From Paramecium tetraurelia (Eukaryota > Ciliophora > Oligohymenophorea > Peniculida > Parameciidae): 64,000 bases of DNA. Numbering within the stretch: the stretch's first letter is position 1; the number at the start of each line of letters is the position of its first letter. Where the stretch lies: the NCBI RefSeq assembly GCF_000165425.1, contig NW_001799631.1, positions 155,422-219,421 on the forward strand, given 5' to 3'. Positions 10,129-24,507 of the stretch are shown piece by piece. The position numbers were made by a program, and so were the translations under genes. Under the pieces are notes generated by a model that was given only the letters and a program-made list of their open reading frames with translations, made no database searches and was not told the DNA's origin.

Positions 10129-12701
10129 ATGTCTCAAAATCCTACATCGAAAAAAGGATTAAAGCTGAGTGCTCCTTTTGAGCCAACAGCCAATCCTTCC
10201 TTTGCACAACCTTATTACCCTCCACCAAAATATTATAACGAACCACCCTACTACGCTTAGACTTATGTCCCTACCTCATCAAACCAACAAGGAATGCATG
10301 AATAGGGAAATACTATAAACTCATTGTCTCTGAATGGAGGTAACAATGCAAATCTAAGTCAATCAACATCCGCCAATGCAACCAACGGATAATAGCCACA
10401 ATAAAATGCTTAAAAGCCTAAGAAGAGATTGGTGTTAAATAGTAACACTCAATAAAAATTTGTACTTGATCAAACTGTGGAAAAGAAAGTATTACTTTAA
10501 ATTAAATAATAGGCTGATGAAGAGTAGAGGAAATTGGAAGAGTAAAAGAAGTTAGAAGAAGAGAAGTTAAAAAAAGAATAAGAATAACAAAGATTGCTAG
10601 AGCTAAGAAAACCTAAACCCTACTCGAAGGAAGAACTTAAGAAATTGGTCGAGGCAATTAATGTAATTTTAAAAATAATCATTTAGGATTTCAACGAGTA
10701 TTTTGATAAACAAGAGTGGTAACTTTTAAAGGAAAGAAAGCACTTTAACATAAAAGAGTTATAAACTAAAACTCAGCCTCCTAGAAAGGAAGGCAAGGTA
10801 AACACCTATACAAAGACACCAAATCAGAGACCCCCTAATAAACCAGCTGCACCTACAGTTTAACCATTTGACAGAGCACAAATCTAACCAGCAACTGAAA
10901 CTCAACCAAAGATCATCATTGTTAGAGTTGTTGAAGACATTCAAACCAAATAGTTAAAAGATAGAATGAAAACCTAAGCAGAAGATTTCTTCTAGACTTT
11001 GAATCAAACTCCTGAATAGAGAGAGATCATTTTCAAAGAACTGAGATACAGATTGAATTAATTGGCACCAGACAATTTTGAAATGGCTTCTCAAAATATT
11101 ATAAAAGTCGTAATAGATAAGTAATAGAAATTAATTATTATTATAGTAAAAGTGAAAATGATTCAACCTATTTGGAGTATTTGGCATAAAAAATCATTGA
11201 GAAATCCTAAACTGAACCAAAATATAGAAAACTATACACCAAATTATGTTAACTCTTAATCAAAGAGCCATAACTCACCATTGTCAAAGAGAAATAGGAT
11301 GGCAAGGCTAAGAGTGTGTCTCTCTTTAAGAATCAACTTCTTAATTAAGTCCAATAAGTCTTTGATGAGAGAAAGAACAAGAAGGAAGATCTGTCTCACA
11401 TGAAACCAGAGGAAAGAGAATAATATCACTTAATTAGAAAATAAAAAATTATGGGAAGTATGTACATTTATAATTACTCAAGATGTCCGCTTTATTGGAG
11501 ACTTATTTTTATCCAAAGTGCTTCCAATCTTAGCTGTCGAATATGCAATCAGAGAATTAATTTCCGATTATGTTGCCTAATATTTACCAAATCAAGAGAA
11601 TAGTGAAGAATCTATTGAGGGTTTGATTGAATTATTAGACTAAAGTAAATATATATACAAGCATATTTAGTTGGTGGATCATACAAGACTTAGAGCATTA
11701 CTGATTTTGATGTTTTGAAGAAGGATCTCGAATAATTCTTTGACGGTACAACCAAAAATTTGGAAGAAGCTAAAGCATTCTTATAAAAAAAGCTTGAAAA
11801 AAACCTATCCATTGATATCATTATGGAAATGTAACTAATTAATTTAATACATTAGATTCAATTTACTTATATCTAAGTATAAGGTCTCATAAAGAATTTC
11901 TATGTTGATAGAAAATGTGTAAGAGAGAAGAAACTAAGGATGGAAGGATCATTATAGCAGATAAGATTAAGCTTAGAGTGTAAAGACTATTCATCAAGAA
12001 CAAGAGAAGGAAATTATTGAATAGAATTATAATCAAAGTAAGAATAAGAACAAGAAATATTAAACATAATAAGTGCTCTATGTTGAAAAAAATTCAAGTT
12101 AATAATCATCTTCAGCATCTTCTCAATAAAAGTAGTAATTGTTTGATTTAAATGAATTGGCAATCTTTGTTTAAGGAACCTTCAACATGGAACCCTAACA
12201 ATAGGAAGCTAAACTTTTGGAAGAATTGAAAAGAGTCGGACCTTCAGATGAAGCAATTCAAAAGTTCTTCGAAATTTTCTTTGAATAACTTCTTTCATGT
12301 AATAGATTCAATAGATTATTTAGATAAATTAATTAAACAGAATATTGAAAGAGCTCAAATGGTCTTTGAATTATTGAGCAAAGCAGAAGCCAAGGAAGAG
12401 ATTGTCAAGAAGGCTACTCAGAAGGTAATTTGATAATTCTAGTTTGTAGGCTTTGAATGAAGACAAAGTGTACGATCTAGCTGATTCACCAACAGCAATT
12501 GATTTATTGGTTGATATCATTGGGTATTTCTTAAATGATTCAGATATCAACTCATTAAAGAAATTGTATTTCAAACCTGAAGTTGACATCGAAGACTTTA
12601 ATGATTTCATGAGCAAGATAGCCACTCAATTACTCATTAAATATTCTGATAAAGAGAATATAATTAAAGAATACTATGGCATCCTAGGTTATTAAATTTG
12701 A
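10129..12701 (+). CDS. eIF4G-like translation factor (MIF4G + MA3)
   Basis: About 800 residues. The N-terminus is rich in P, Y, Q and N (PYYPPPKYYNEPPYY), followed by a charged K/E/Q helix. The middle region has MIF4G features: YRKLYTKLCQLLIKEP, MGNVRFIGDLFLSKVLP and the GWKDHYSRQDQ helix. The C-terminal part (ELAIFVQGTFNM to IIGYFLNDSDINSLKKLYF) is MA3-like. Such proteins scaffold eIF4A and eIF4E/eIF3 on mRNA. At least six tiny introns (25-28 nt) are placed by frame and by this homology. An eIF4E-binding motif (YxxxxL-phi) could not be fixed by eye. It could be one of several eIF4G paralogues. Confidence 0.82.
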
Positions 12702-12797
12702 TTATATATATTTGTTGGATATGTAGTTGTTGTATAAGTATTGATATTTCCAATCAAATTAAATTAGAGTTAATTAAAGATACACCATTTATATATA

Positions 12798-13910
12798 TCA
12801 TTGTTGTTGTGGTTGTTGTTTTTTGATGTTCTTGCTCTTGGGGCCCATGGGAGTGAAATGATTGGTTGAACCTCTTCTATCAAGGAAATTCTTAATCATC
12901 TCAGAACTAACTCTAGAAGACATTGAACTGCCAACTCTATAAGGTGTAATGGAACTCAATCTCCTCTTCAACCACCTAACATTAATTTATAATGGTACTC
13001 TTCTTATTATTTTTATTCATTCCTTTTCTTAATATTCAATTGTTATGTTAGATTGGATCCTACTTTGTCTCTTTAAGAACTCGGGGGAATCATGTAGGAT
13101 CTATCCAACTACACTGGAGTCTCACCCAATTCTCCCCAAGTCATCAAAGGAGTTTTCATGTTTTGAGGAGCAGGAGAAAAGAGACCAAGCATGTCATCAT
13201 CCTCAAACCTCTAGGCTCCGACCAAATTGGGGGTGCTTCCATAAAAAACTTAAACACCCTATGCATTTAAGCATTCCTGAAGTTTTCTCTTTTGCAATTT
13301 CTAATCTATTTAATTGATTGCAAAATCTAAGGGCTTATGGTGATCAGAAAATCTGGTGTTTTGGATTTCCACTTTTTACAAATTCAATGAATTGTCTGTT
13401 TCTTTGAGTTCTTAGATTTCTGGTTGTAGTCTAAATAGTACAGATTCTTACCTTTCATTTCTAGGGTCCATTCTAAAATACAATGGATTCAAAGCCTTGT
13501 ATTCATTTAATTGGAGGTTGTTTTCTCTGTTGCCTTCAATCATATGCTATAATTTATCAGATTGAAGTGCTGCTTATTTAAGTCTATGTTATTCTTCCAC
13601 TTAAAACATCCATGCATGTTTCTAATACCATTAATCATCACCCTTCTTAATTATTTGATTTAAGGTAACATTTTCGTCTGAAGTATAAGTACTCAGAAAT
13701 TTACTTAACGACATATTTTCATCGGGATTTCTATTTTCTGATTATTTAAAAATGATACCCATCTTCATTTCTCATTTTGTCTAGTTTGTATAATTCAGGA
13801 TAATAGTCTCTTTTGATAATAATTTCTAATCTTCTCAAGTATTCCTCCTCAGGTAACACATTCCCTTCAACTCTTTATTTAGGTTTTGGCACAGGAAATT
13901 CATCACTCAT
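12798..13910 (-). CDS. ESS2: splicing factor ESS2/DGCR14 homologue
   Basis: About 349 residues starting MSDEFPVPKPKQRVEG. It has the ESS2 signature: LPEEEYLRRLEIIIKRDYYP, the conserved SLSKFLSTYTSDEN segment, and a late TPLMTWGELGETP motif. ESS2 is a nuclear protein associated with the spliceosomal C complex. Three introns of 21, 21 and 23 nt are needed and give a continuous frame. The C-terminus ends in a short Gln tract. It lies 96 bp from the convergent eIF4G-like gene and 29 bp from the kinesin stop. Confidence 0.85.
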
Positions 13911-13939
13911 TTTAATTTATATAGTAATTTAATTATTGT

Positions 13940-16132
13940 TCATTTAAAATAACTACGAAAATTTAATTCATCAGACACTTCCAAACTTGAATTTCGTTTT
14001 AGCATTGGTTCGTAATTCTCTTTGCCAACCTTACTCATACTGCTCTTTTCATGAGAACAGATATGTTTCAAAGGTTCCTTAAATTATTGACCACCACCTC
14101 CCTGTAATTCTATATATGAGGGACTGCTCATATTGATTTAAGATTAAAAGTAACTTTAAAATGACTCTATTTCATTTTTACTCTATTCTTCAATTTTCTT
14201 GTTATCTGTGACATCCCAAAATTATACATTAATGGCAGATGTATCAAATAAATACTTTGGATATTTAATAGGTTTAGATGTAACTAATTTTAGTGTTTCA
14301 GTATTCTCTCCTTTTAATTTAATTTCCTTTTTTAATTTAACTTTATAAATATTCTACATCATGACTTAGAGATTTTCAGTCATTTAATCTAAAGTGTCAT
14401 TATTCAACAACATCATCTCATCCATATCTATCATATTATGATAGCAAAGTGCTATTTTCTATAATTTATTTTTCTCATCCTGTAAATCTTTGCTTAATTA
14501 TTTATACTTTCTTGTTTTCGCCTTTTGATTCGCATATCTCTTTTTTGTTTGCACTACCGTTTCTTATTACTTCTACTTTAAATCCATGACTTGATTTTCC
14601 AAAGTCTATTTTTCTGATTTTTAAATTATGAATTCTTCCTATAATTCTTGATATTTTTTAATAGTTCCAAAAGAATCAATTACATCTTATTTAACTTCCA
14701 TTTCTTTGATTCCTTTTTCAGGCACCCATAGAACACCAACTCCGTGATAATGCAAATGAGTCCATTAATAATTGAGTTCTTTATTAATCATAGCTTGAAT
14801 GTGGTCAGAAGTTGTAAACTATTATCTAAATATTTTCCTTTATTCTTCCAGTTTTTCAATGATCTTCAACATCATCTCTTGTTATTACTTATCATCCACT
14901 CTGGCTTTTTATAGTTCATTAATCTTATCCTCATAATCCTTAATTACTCTATTGAGACTCTCATCATTATCAAATCCAACTATATTTTTAGAAACATTAT
15001 TTTCTATCTTCTTTGCATTAGTACCGAATCTCAAAGTAGATAATGTTTATTCAAATTAACTATAACATGGATTAACACATAGAATTATTGCAGTCCTGGA
15101 ATTACCACCCAAAGAGGATCGCAATATTTTAGTCAATGGAGAATTCCTGTATGGTATATGTTAATCGCTAAAATGATATCAATCTAAATGATTACTTTTT
15201 ATCTTAGGCTCTCAATGAAATGACTTAAGTTAAAAAGAACAGACTCTTATTAATATGTTTTGATTCATTTTATCTATCCTTGTATTGAGATCCTCCATTT
15301 CCACCAGCTGATGTGCCTCTCTTCTTAAGCATTGAATCATGAATGTTGATCTTCTCTGATCCTGCCAAATCCACAAAATTCAGTATCGACTCTGTAATTA
15401 CTGAATTAGGTCCGATGTAATTGGGAACACATCTCACATACAATCTAAAGATAGTGTGAGATCGACTGCTGCAATGGTTCATGACTGTTGAGGCATAATG
15501 TCGATTGCTTTCTCCAAATTGAAGAATATCCATGATTTCGTTAATATTAGTTACTACCTCTTCAACTGCTCCTTTAATAACAAATTCCTTATTGAAATCC
15601 TCATTTATTAATAGAGTGTCACTCAATCTTTCTTGAGTAGCCAATAAATCGTATACTTAGTCAGTATATATTTCAACATAACTGCATCTTAAGAAATATT
15701 GTCTATCCGATTGCTTTGCTATTTCTCCGAATAAATCTTTCAATCCTTATTTAAGAATTCCCTCTTCTTAATCATAGCCCATCATAGTATATGTCTTACC
15801 ACTCCCTGTCTGACCGTACATGAAGACTGTTCCATTTATGCCTTGCAAGGAAGATAATGTGATCCTCTAAATTTATTATGAGTATATAAATTTGGTGGTG
15901 TGTTTGGAATCGAAACATTAGTCTATTAATAATTCATTCTAAAGTGCATACTAAAAGTAAATTCAACTCTCTGGCCTGGGACGAACTTCCTCATCCTTAC
16001 TAAATCATTGAATCTATCATTTGAAATGGTTATGGTGTCTTGATTTTGAACTGACCAGATTTCCAAATCATTGTTGTCTCTTTCAGCCCCATTCGAAGGT
16101 CTGATTCGAACCACAACTTGGATGTTCTCCAT
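13940..16132 (-). CDS. kinesin motor protein, N-terminal motor
   Basis: About 720 residues starting [15 protein letters not shown]. The motor domain occupies the first 350 or so: VVVRIRP strand, P-loop [11 protein letters not shown], switch [12 protein letters not shown], switch [12 protein letters not shown], and the terminal [18 protein letters not shown] with [12 protein letters not shown] neck. The rest is a charged coiled-coil stalk followed by a Ser-rich tail. It walks on microtubules in cytoplasm or cilia. The N-terminal motor resembles the CENP-E/kinesin-7 type, but the class is not certain. A 28-nt intron splits the motor after the VEFTF codons, and another lies before the KSLFF region. 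Confidence 0.92.
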
Positions 16133-16220
16133 TTATTTTAATTTAAATTATTAACAGAATAATTTTATGCCGAAATGAATTATTATATATTGATATTAAT
16201 ATTTCTGATAATTCATTATA

Positions 16221-17392
16221 TCAAAAGACCTCTTCTCTGATTTAAAGGAATTCGGAAGCAGCACTCACCTTCTAAGTAAGAACTTCTTATAATCTTTCAA
16301 CGACTTCCAATTATTATTCTCTTTCAAAAGTTTAGGCTTCGTATTAAGCTTCTTATTCGGCAGCCCATCTCTCTTAAATAGCCAATGAATCTTCAGCATC
16401 TTCAAGGAATAACTAAGAGGGGATTAATCTTAATTATTACAGTTTAGTCTTCCAAGTCTTCAACAGCCTCTTAGATGGTGACTTTGAATTGAACAATTGA
16501 GTTTTCTAAGAAAGCCTTTCTCTCAACTAATCTCTTGTGTTCCTCTGTCAAATGACCACTTTAGACTTCCCAGTTGGCAGCTTATTTCTCTTCTGTTGCA
16601 AGGAGTGAAGCTCTGCTGGCAACTAATTGTTATCTGATTTGGGCCAAGAGTTCCAAAATCTTGATGATGCTCTTGTTGTCGACCTTGGAGGCTAATTATG
16701 TCAAGGCGTTGATGAGTGGCTATTGATATAATTATTTAATACTTTGAAGAGAGCGTGTTTGCTTTCCATTAATTTAGCTTAGACTTTCTCGAATCTGCTC
16801 TTGAGTTGAGCAAATGCAACACCTGCTTACAAATGTTAAACGATCTTTGAGGCTTCGTCAATGGCATCGATTTAATCAACATGTTCAGCATCCTTTCTAA
16901 CCCATGTTTCGTGTTGTGAATTTCTAGTAGCTTATTCATCAGCAAAGCTCTTCTCGTTATTGGCAATATCAGATGTGACAACTCTGACTTCAACTTCAGC
17001 TTCTCCCAAAGCCTCAGTGGTGGAGTCTCTCAAATTTGAAAGAGCAACAATCTATGTTTAGTGATAAGCGATCTCTTATTCTAAGTCAGCGATGATCTAT
17101 TCAAAATTTATACTATTTCTATACCTTCTCAAAGGCAACTGTGTCACTTTCGTGAACCTTGTCGGCTTTCTTTTGATCTCCATTGAGTTATGAAGCAATA
17201 TTGTTTAAGAGGATTTAGATTTCTCCGACTGGTCCTCCTGTTGCCAATTAAAGTTGGAGGACTGACAATATTGAGTTTCCAGAATGAATCCTTGTTGATT
17301 TAAGCCAACACTTCCTTTGGACTCTCACTTCTTGTTACTCTAGCAGTAGCCACTGCCAATATAAGTGTCAATACAGGGATGATTCTTGCCAT
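16221..17392 (-). CDS. trichocyst matrix protein precursor (frame slip near start)
   Basis: Secretory precursor with a signal peptide (MARIIPVLTLILAVATA), the conserved SPKEVLAQINKDS and QLQLATGGPVGEIQ segments of this family, then long coiled-coil stretches with the LTEEHKRLVERKAFLE motif. Trichocyst matrix proteins crystallise in dense-core secretory granules and expand on exocytosis. Three introns (28, 23 and 28 nt) are placed by frame. Near 17280 the frame slips by one base: the codons for DSF are followed by an extra nucleotide before the expected GNSILS. Everything downstream is intact to TGA 16221, so an assembly error or very recent inactivation is likelier than decay. Confidence 0.85.
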
Positions 17393-18026
17393 ATTAAAAT
17401 TAATAATGAAATATAATCACATCCAACAGAGAAGAGACATTAAAAAACCCGTTTTTCGATTATTTGTTAAAAATATATATATTCTTATTTTTATTATTAA
17501 CTTTTTGTTTCAAGCCAATCTAATGCTTCTATATATTTTTTATAACATAAAACCATGTTGACTCTTAGAGGTCTTTTCACAAAATAGTGAATATTCTGCT
17601 AATACAAAATTATATCTTATTAATTTATAAAATATCATATATAAACAATTTTAGTTTAAATTAAAATTAAGTTATTGATATTTTCAATAAAAGAATATCT
17701 AAATTGTGAATTCTGTCTTATAATCCTACTTTTTCAAAATTTACATACCATCTTACAGGAATTAAAGGCTTTAGACATACCTTTTGAAAGATTAGTTTAC
17801 AATTTGCTTTAATTCTTTCTATTAATGGTTATTTTTGCTTATGAAAAAATGGGTGCATAGAGACTACTGCTAGAAATTCTTTATTACTTAGTGGTATTTA
17901 TTGATTTGTTGTTGGTTAATAGTAGGCTTGACAGTAATTTTGGTTATTAAAATTTAGTTTTGTGTTTAAATAGAAAATGGGTTGTTAAAAAATAATTTAT
18001 TTATCTTTTTATTACTAATCCATATT
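17393..18026. other. intergenic, divergent promoters
   Basis: About 630 bases between divergent genes, mostly A/T with no convincing frame, RNA or repeat. Confidence 0.55.
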
Positions 18027-20923
18027 ATGAATAATTCTGGAGATGATATTTAGTTACTAAAAAAAACTATTAATGAGAAAGACTAACAGATAAGTGAGCT
18101 TGAAAAAAAATTGAGATTAGAGTAATTTAGAATGAAAAAGCAATAGAGTGAACTAAACTCGAAAATAGAGAATGAGAAATCTACTGCGCAAAATAATGCT
18201 GATTAAATCAACCGATTTGAATTGCAGATAAATAATCTTAAATCTAAGGTAGTTATGAAATTCATATTTTAGTTGAGTGAAACTGAAAAAAAGAATTTAT
18301 AGTTAATAGAAGAGATAAGTACCTTAAAAAAAAGAAGAACATCAGGTTCCACAGACGAGGACTTTCAACCAAAGAAAGAACTTCAAGGAGATTTTCCTTC
18401 TCTCCAATAGATTCTAGGAATAATACAAATAAATCAAGGCAATTATCAACCTGAACTTTCTAAACTATATGAATGCTACACATAAGCATGTCAAAGTAAA
18501 GACGAGCAAATTAATTCATTATAGGAAGAAATCAAAGATCTTACACAATAGATAGACATTAAAGTATACCTGTTAGCAAATGATGTTTTAGTAATCTGAG
18601 TCATCAAAGTAACTGGAATCATAAGAAGAACGAATTAAATAATTAAAATAGAGTCTGGATTAGAGAGAGAATGAGTTGAAGAATGTTGTGCAACAAACAA
18701 GTGATAATAGTGATCAAAAGATTTAAGAATTAGAAAAACAATATCAAACTTAATTAAGCGAAAAAGATAAACAATTACAAGAAGCAACTAAAAAAGCAAA
18801 GTTTGATGTTTTTAAGTTAAATAAACAACTTAATGAATAAAAGACATAAATAGAAAGTGAATAAGCCAAGACTAACTTATTGTAATAATAAATTGAAAGG
18901 CATGAAAGTTCATTGAGAGAATTGGAAATCAAAGTAAGATTTAATTCAAATCATTTTAGATTTCTGAATTAGAATAAAAGAATTTACACTTAATTGAAGA
19001 AGTAAAGCAAAAGCAATTAGAAATAGAAAGGCTTAATGAGGAAAGTCTGTCTAGAGTGTAAGGTGAGGAGATCTCTGTAGATAAGCCTTCATATTAAGAG
19101 TTAGTCGATTTAATCTAGAAATTTTAAGCAAATGAGATCACTTATCAATAAGAAATGAAAAATTTAGAGGAGGAACTAAACTTGAAGAATAACCATTCCT
19201 TTGAATTATAAGAGGAACTTAATCAATAAATTGAAAAATTCTAGTTGCATGATAGAAAAGTAATCTGATTTGCAATAAACTTAGTATTAAGATAGTCTAA
19301 AATCAATTAAGGCTTTGGAAGAATAATAAGCTAGTGAAAGACATGTTTCCTAAGATTTACAGCATTATGTTGAATAATTAAAATAAGAGAAAGAACATTA
19401 ATAAGCAGAATTTATACACAAAATTAAAGAGTTGAGTGAACACAATACCAACATTGATGATGCTGTTTATGATGTGGAATAAAAGTATTAAAAAATGATA
19501 ATGATTTAAGAAGAACAATATTAACGGAGGGAGTAGGAATTAATTCATTAAATAGAATAAACAGAGGAAAAATAAAGTTAACAAGAATAATTATTGAAAA
19601 AGTAAGAACAAAAGTATAAAAATGAAATTAAAGAAAAAGAGGAGAATAACAATTAATTGTTTTAATAAAAACAACTTTAAATTACTTAGTTGTAAAAATA
19701 ACTATAAGATGAAACTCATAAGACAAGAGAGGAAAGCAATAAATAAATAAATGAAATTAAATAAGAGAATTATAAAAAGGAGAAACAACTGGAGTAAAGG
19801 GTTTAAGAGGTAACAAAGCAATACGAGGGAGAACTTAATAAGATAAAAAAGATGGAGATCATTTTAAAGAAGAAAGAAAGAGAAATAGCAGAAGAAAAAG
19901 AAGGAAAAAGATTTGCTGAAGAATAATTACAAATTCTAACAGATAAATGCAATAAGTTGATTGAATAATATGATAATAAAATCAGAGAGATTTAGATTGC
20001 AAATTAAGTAACCAAGTAAGATTAACACAGACATTCCATATTTGATTAGAGAATGTCAATTTCAAGTTCAGACATCAATAAAACATTCGAAATTGAAGTT
20101 TTGAAAGCTCAAATTGAATAATTGTAATAAAAGGGAGATATAGAATTGTAAGCTGAAATTAATAGATTAAATGAAAGAGAAAGAGCATTAAAGAAGGAAT
20201 TGATTGATTTATAAAATGAAATAGGCAATGAACGACTCAACCTCACGGTAGTTTAAAGATAGTTAGAACAAGAAGTTGAAAGCTTGAATTAAGAAATTAG
20301 CAATTTGAAAATGGATCAATAGAGTGAATTAGATCAAATTAATGATTAAAATAATAGAAATTTATCATCTTAAAAAAATGAATTCTAAACCAAAATAAAT
20401 AAATTAGAATAAAAATTAGAACAACAAGCAAATCAATTTCAACAGAAGTAAAGTGAAATTGAAGAAGAAAAAGACAACATTATTTAATAGTTAAAGGGTA
20501 TACTATATTTTATATATATTTTTAGTTAAGATTAAATAATGTGAAGAATAAATTATTGAGTTAAAAGAAAAGAAAAACCTCAAGAATCCAACATAATAGA
20601 CAATAATCTAAGATGATAATTTACAACTTTAATAGGAAATAAATTCTTTGAATGAAAAAGAGAGAGTATTGAGGAAGGAGATATTGGATTTGTAGAATGA
20701 ATTAGGGAATTCGAAATTGAGTCAAACTATAAAAATCAGAGAACTAGAAACATTGGCTGAACAGTATAGATAAGAATCGATTCATGCTCAGTAAGAGTAA
20801 GATTATGCTGAATAATTGACTGCAAAGATTAGTATATAGTATGCTGATTTGGCCATGGAATATGAAAAGACTGTACTTCAAAATAGATCTTATCGTAAAT
20901 CAATTTCTAAAATAAAGTAATGA
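18027..20923 (+). CDS. large coiled-coil protein
   Basis: About 920 residues, starting MNNSGDDIQLLKKTINEKD and ending at the TGA after an IKQ codon run. It is almost entirely heptad-like sequence rich in Glu, Lys, Gln, Leu and Asn, broken by a serine/proline-containing linker near residues 100-130 and another (HSIFDQRMSISSSD) around residue 640. Two related segments, each with an ALKKELIDLQNE or VLRKEILDLQNE motif, suggest an internal duplication around residues 680 and 860. Five introns of 24-29 nt are seen. It is likely a cytoskeletal or basal-body scaffold; composition alone does not identify the family. Confidence 0.75.
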
Positions 20924-21068
20924 ACCACATTTTTATCATTATTATGAATTATATACTATTGAGTTATGTCTTTGGATTTCATATCAGAATGTGTAATAGT
21001 GAATGTAAATTCATAACTTTAAATCATTCTTGACAATAGTTGTTTATTATTTTTAATTTTATAATAAT

Positions 21069-23506
21069 ATGAATTCCAAAAATAAAAACAACGATAGTTC
21101 AAGTGAAGATGATGCTAAAGTTTATGAGACACTAACAAAATTGCCTCCCGCAAATGAACTAATGCCACGCAAATTGACCATCGATATTGATGTGAAATCT
21201 CTATTTCCCTTAAAGTGAGAATTTTATTTTTCGAAAAGTCAAGACCTTTGCCTTAATTTAATCAGATTTATTCCACATTCATTGAAGAAATTTAGACTAT
21301 ACAACATCCTATCGAAGCATAGTAGCAGGAAGAGAGAACTTTGCTTGAATATTTCGAGGAGAATAAATAAAACTTGATTTACAAACGATTTGATCAACTT
21401 GATCTATCCAAGCGGAATCCTAACGATAGAACTTATTTTTCTACTCTATTTGCTAATTTCAAGAAGTTCATTTTGCATATCATTAAATAGATAATATCCA
21501 CGAGTATATTTTCGAGGGGATCCACTCTTTGATTAGAAGCTAATACCATGTCAAACAGATTAATTGAAGTTCGATTCAAATTTTGAATCAGGAAATTTAT
21601 TCTGTGCATTCAAAAGAGCTGATAATGTCTATGATCTAATACTCCAAAATGATATTAATACTCGAGGCAATACACAATGGTTTTTTTTTAGTGTAACTGG
21701 AGCTTAAGCAGGTCAAACTGTTTAATTTAATTTGCTTAATCATGTAAAATAAAAACATAATACTAGCTCAAAAGCAGCAGTTTATTTAATGAAGGATTGC
21801 AACCAGCCATCTATTCAATCAAAGAGAACGAAATCAATAAAAAAGAATGGACTCGAGGTGGATTCAACATAAGTTATTTCAAGAGTCCCTTTATTAAAGA
21901 ATACCCTCAAACTATGAAAGCTAAATATTACTAATTGAGGTTCAGTTACACTTTTCAACACAATAATGACAAGGTCTATTTTGCTCATTCCTATCCCTAT
22001 ACCTACACTAATCTATTAGAATTTTTGAATTCCATTCTAATTAATCCAGAAAAGAATTAACACATGTCTAGGAAATCATTATGTACAACATTGGGTGGGA
22101 ATACATGCGAAGTATTAACAATAACATCCAACTCTATGTAACGCAGAGCCTACAGAAAAGGAGTAGTCTTTTTGGCCAGATAACATCCAGGAGAACCTTA
22201 GGGATCATATGTGATGCAGGGAATTATTGAGTATCTAACATCGAATAATCCCCAAGCAGAATATTTGAGATAGAATTGCATCTTTAAAATATTTCCTATG
22301 ATGAATACTGATGGAGTTGTCAATGGGAATTACAGATGTGGTTTAGAAGGAAGTGATTTCAATAGGAGATGGAAAAAGCCAAATAAGTATCTTCATCCCA
22401 CTGTCTATTATGCTAAGAAATACATTAAAGGATTTAGCAAGGAAAGGCAAATCATTTTGGTTATTGATCTACATGGACATTCGAGAAAGCAATCATCTTT
22501 TGTATATGGATGCGCTTACTCTTCTTAAGTTAAGACTATAGAGAGAGTCTTCGCTTTGCTTATGGCTAAAATGAATCCTTTTATGGATTACTCATCATGT
22601 ACATTTAGAGTTGAAAGCTCGAAGGATAAGACTGCAAGAATTCAAATTTGGAGAGAATTAAAAATCAATTGGGTTTACACTTATGAATGCAGTTTCTATG
22701 GGTAATAGAAGAAGCACTTCTAAATCAAAGACTATATCAATTGTGGGGTAAGCATCTGTAATTCATTATCTTAAATTGTAAAAGATACTTCTAAAGAATT
22801 CACAAATCAAGCCAACATCCCAGATATCTAATAATAAATGCTTGAGGAACTAGGCAAGATGCCTTAAACTGATGATCAAGATTAAGGCTCTGACACTAGT
22901 TAATCTGATGCAGAATTATCTGATGATGAAATCATACAATTATTTCAACCTAAAACTTATTCCTTGAAACAGAAAAACTTCCTAAAATAATTAGACACCA
23001 AGAAGAAACAAATTACTACCAAATAAACTTTAGTCACTCAAAAAAATAGCATTTTATAAGAATCACCTTCAAAAAATTAGCAATAATAGGATAAACTTCC
23101 CTAAAGTAGTTAAAAACCAAAGAATATTGCCTATAGAATTCCACCTCATGTGAAATTAAGATAAATTGAACCCATTAGAGAATAGTAATAGCCGATTATG
23201 GTTGATAAAAGCTGTTAGACTGATGATTGGATGTATAGATAATGGTTGATTTAAATTGGAAAACAGAAGAAATAGGAGGAATACCAAAGTCAAACTCCTA
23301 CGAAAAATATTTATAAATCCTCATCCCAATCAGCTACAAGATTTATTGTCAAAAACTCATCAAAGCCCGATAGAGGAAGAATTGATTCTATTTCCTTAGT
23401 TAATTCTGGAATATAAAAAAGTATTAAACTATTTAAATATTATTTAGCTGCATTTAGTTAATAAAGATAGATTATGAGATATTCAGGAAGCAACTTTATG
23501 TATTGA
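21069..23506 (+). CDS. cytosolic carboxypeptidase (CCP/AGBL, M14D)
   Basis: About 785 residues. The N-terminal beta domain contains FESGNLFCAFKR and NTQWFFFSV, typical of CCPs. The M14 catalytic domain has zinc ligands in ARQHPGEPQGS (HxxE) and DLHGHSRKQ (His), substrate motif NTDGVVNGNYRCGLEGSDFN, and a late YTYECSFYG with the probable catalytic Glu. CCPs remove glutamate from tubulin tails (deglutamylation) and are expected in a heavily ciliated cell. The C-terminal 250 residues are Q/K/S-rich. Introns of 29, 25 and 23 nt before the catalytic domain are placed by frame. Confidence 0.93.
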
Positions 23507-24507
23507 TTTATGTTTATTTTTGTTTCTAACATAATTCCATTCTTTATAATTAATTATTTCTATAGAAATTATATATATTGATTTAGATATCTAAAAATCA
23601 AAAGAGATTGAATATTGTTTTATATATTAACTCCATTTAATGTTAATGATACGATTATAGGGTAAATATGTATTTATCTGATTATCTTTAATATGACATA
23701 TATTTAAAAGGTATTTTAATTTGTAAAATTTTAAGAATAAAACTCCTCAAATATATTTAAATATTAGAATAGTAATATAAACTAATGTTATTGATTGAAG
23801 TCTTATTTTAATATCTATTTTTGACCCTATTAAGTCAAAATTTTTAAATAATAATTAAAAACCTAACTAAAATGATAACATCAACAAAATCAGTATTGAT
23901 ATTTGATATAATTTAGTAATATAATATTAGGACATTTATACAATATCATAATAATCTTCATTTTTGATTATTATGCTACCTTTAAAATAAATATCCACTT
24001 GATTTCTTCTAATTAGTCATAAACTGCTTATCTTATATCTCAAATTAATTGAGATACAAAACAAAATTTCGGTTTGCTCACTAGTTGTTTATCATTTAAA
24101 GTCTTAAAGTTTCAAATTCATTTATGTTAGTAAATCAAAATTCTCCAATTAAATTGTATTATTTGTAAATAAATTTTTGATTTGGCCATTAATATTAATT
24201 TTCTATAACTATTTAATATTCAACATTTAGAGGTTATTTAGTATAAAATTGAAACTTTTGTATAAGTACGCGTTATACAATTTTATAAAATATCACATTA
24301 TACACATTTAAAGCATGAAATTAAAATTCTCGATTTTCAATTAGGAATCCATTTTTGAATATTTTATATTTAAGATTGTATAACATAGATGTTAGAATTT
24401 CTTTCTGATACTAAACCTTAATTATTCAAAACTTTATCTACTTAAGTAAAGGAAATATGAAAAAATTATAATAAGTATTTAATGTGTTTTCCTATAAAAA
24501 AGGTCAA
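23507..24507. other. 1-kb AT-rich region, no gene seen
   Basis: No coding frame with gene-like composition was found on either strand, and no repeat or RNA. This is unusually long empty DNA for such a compact genome. Confidence 0.55.

Noticed and set aside
23507-24507. Possible gene or repeat in the long empty region
   Set aside because: No frame with gene-like composition and no duplicated or inverted segment could be identified by eye.
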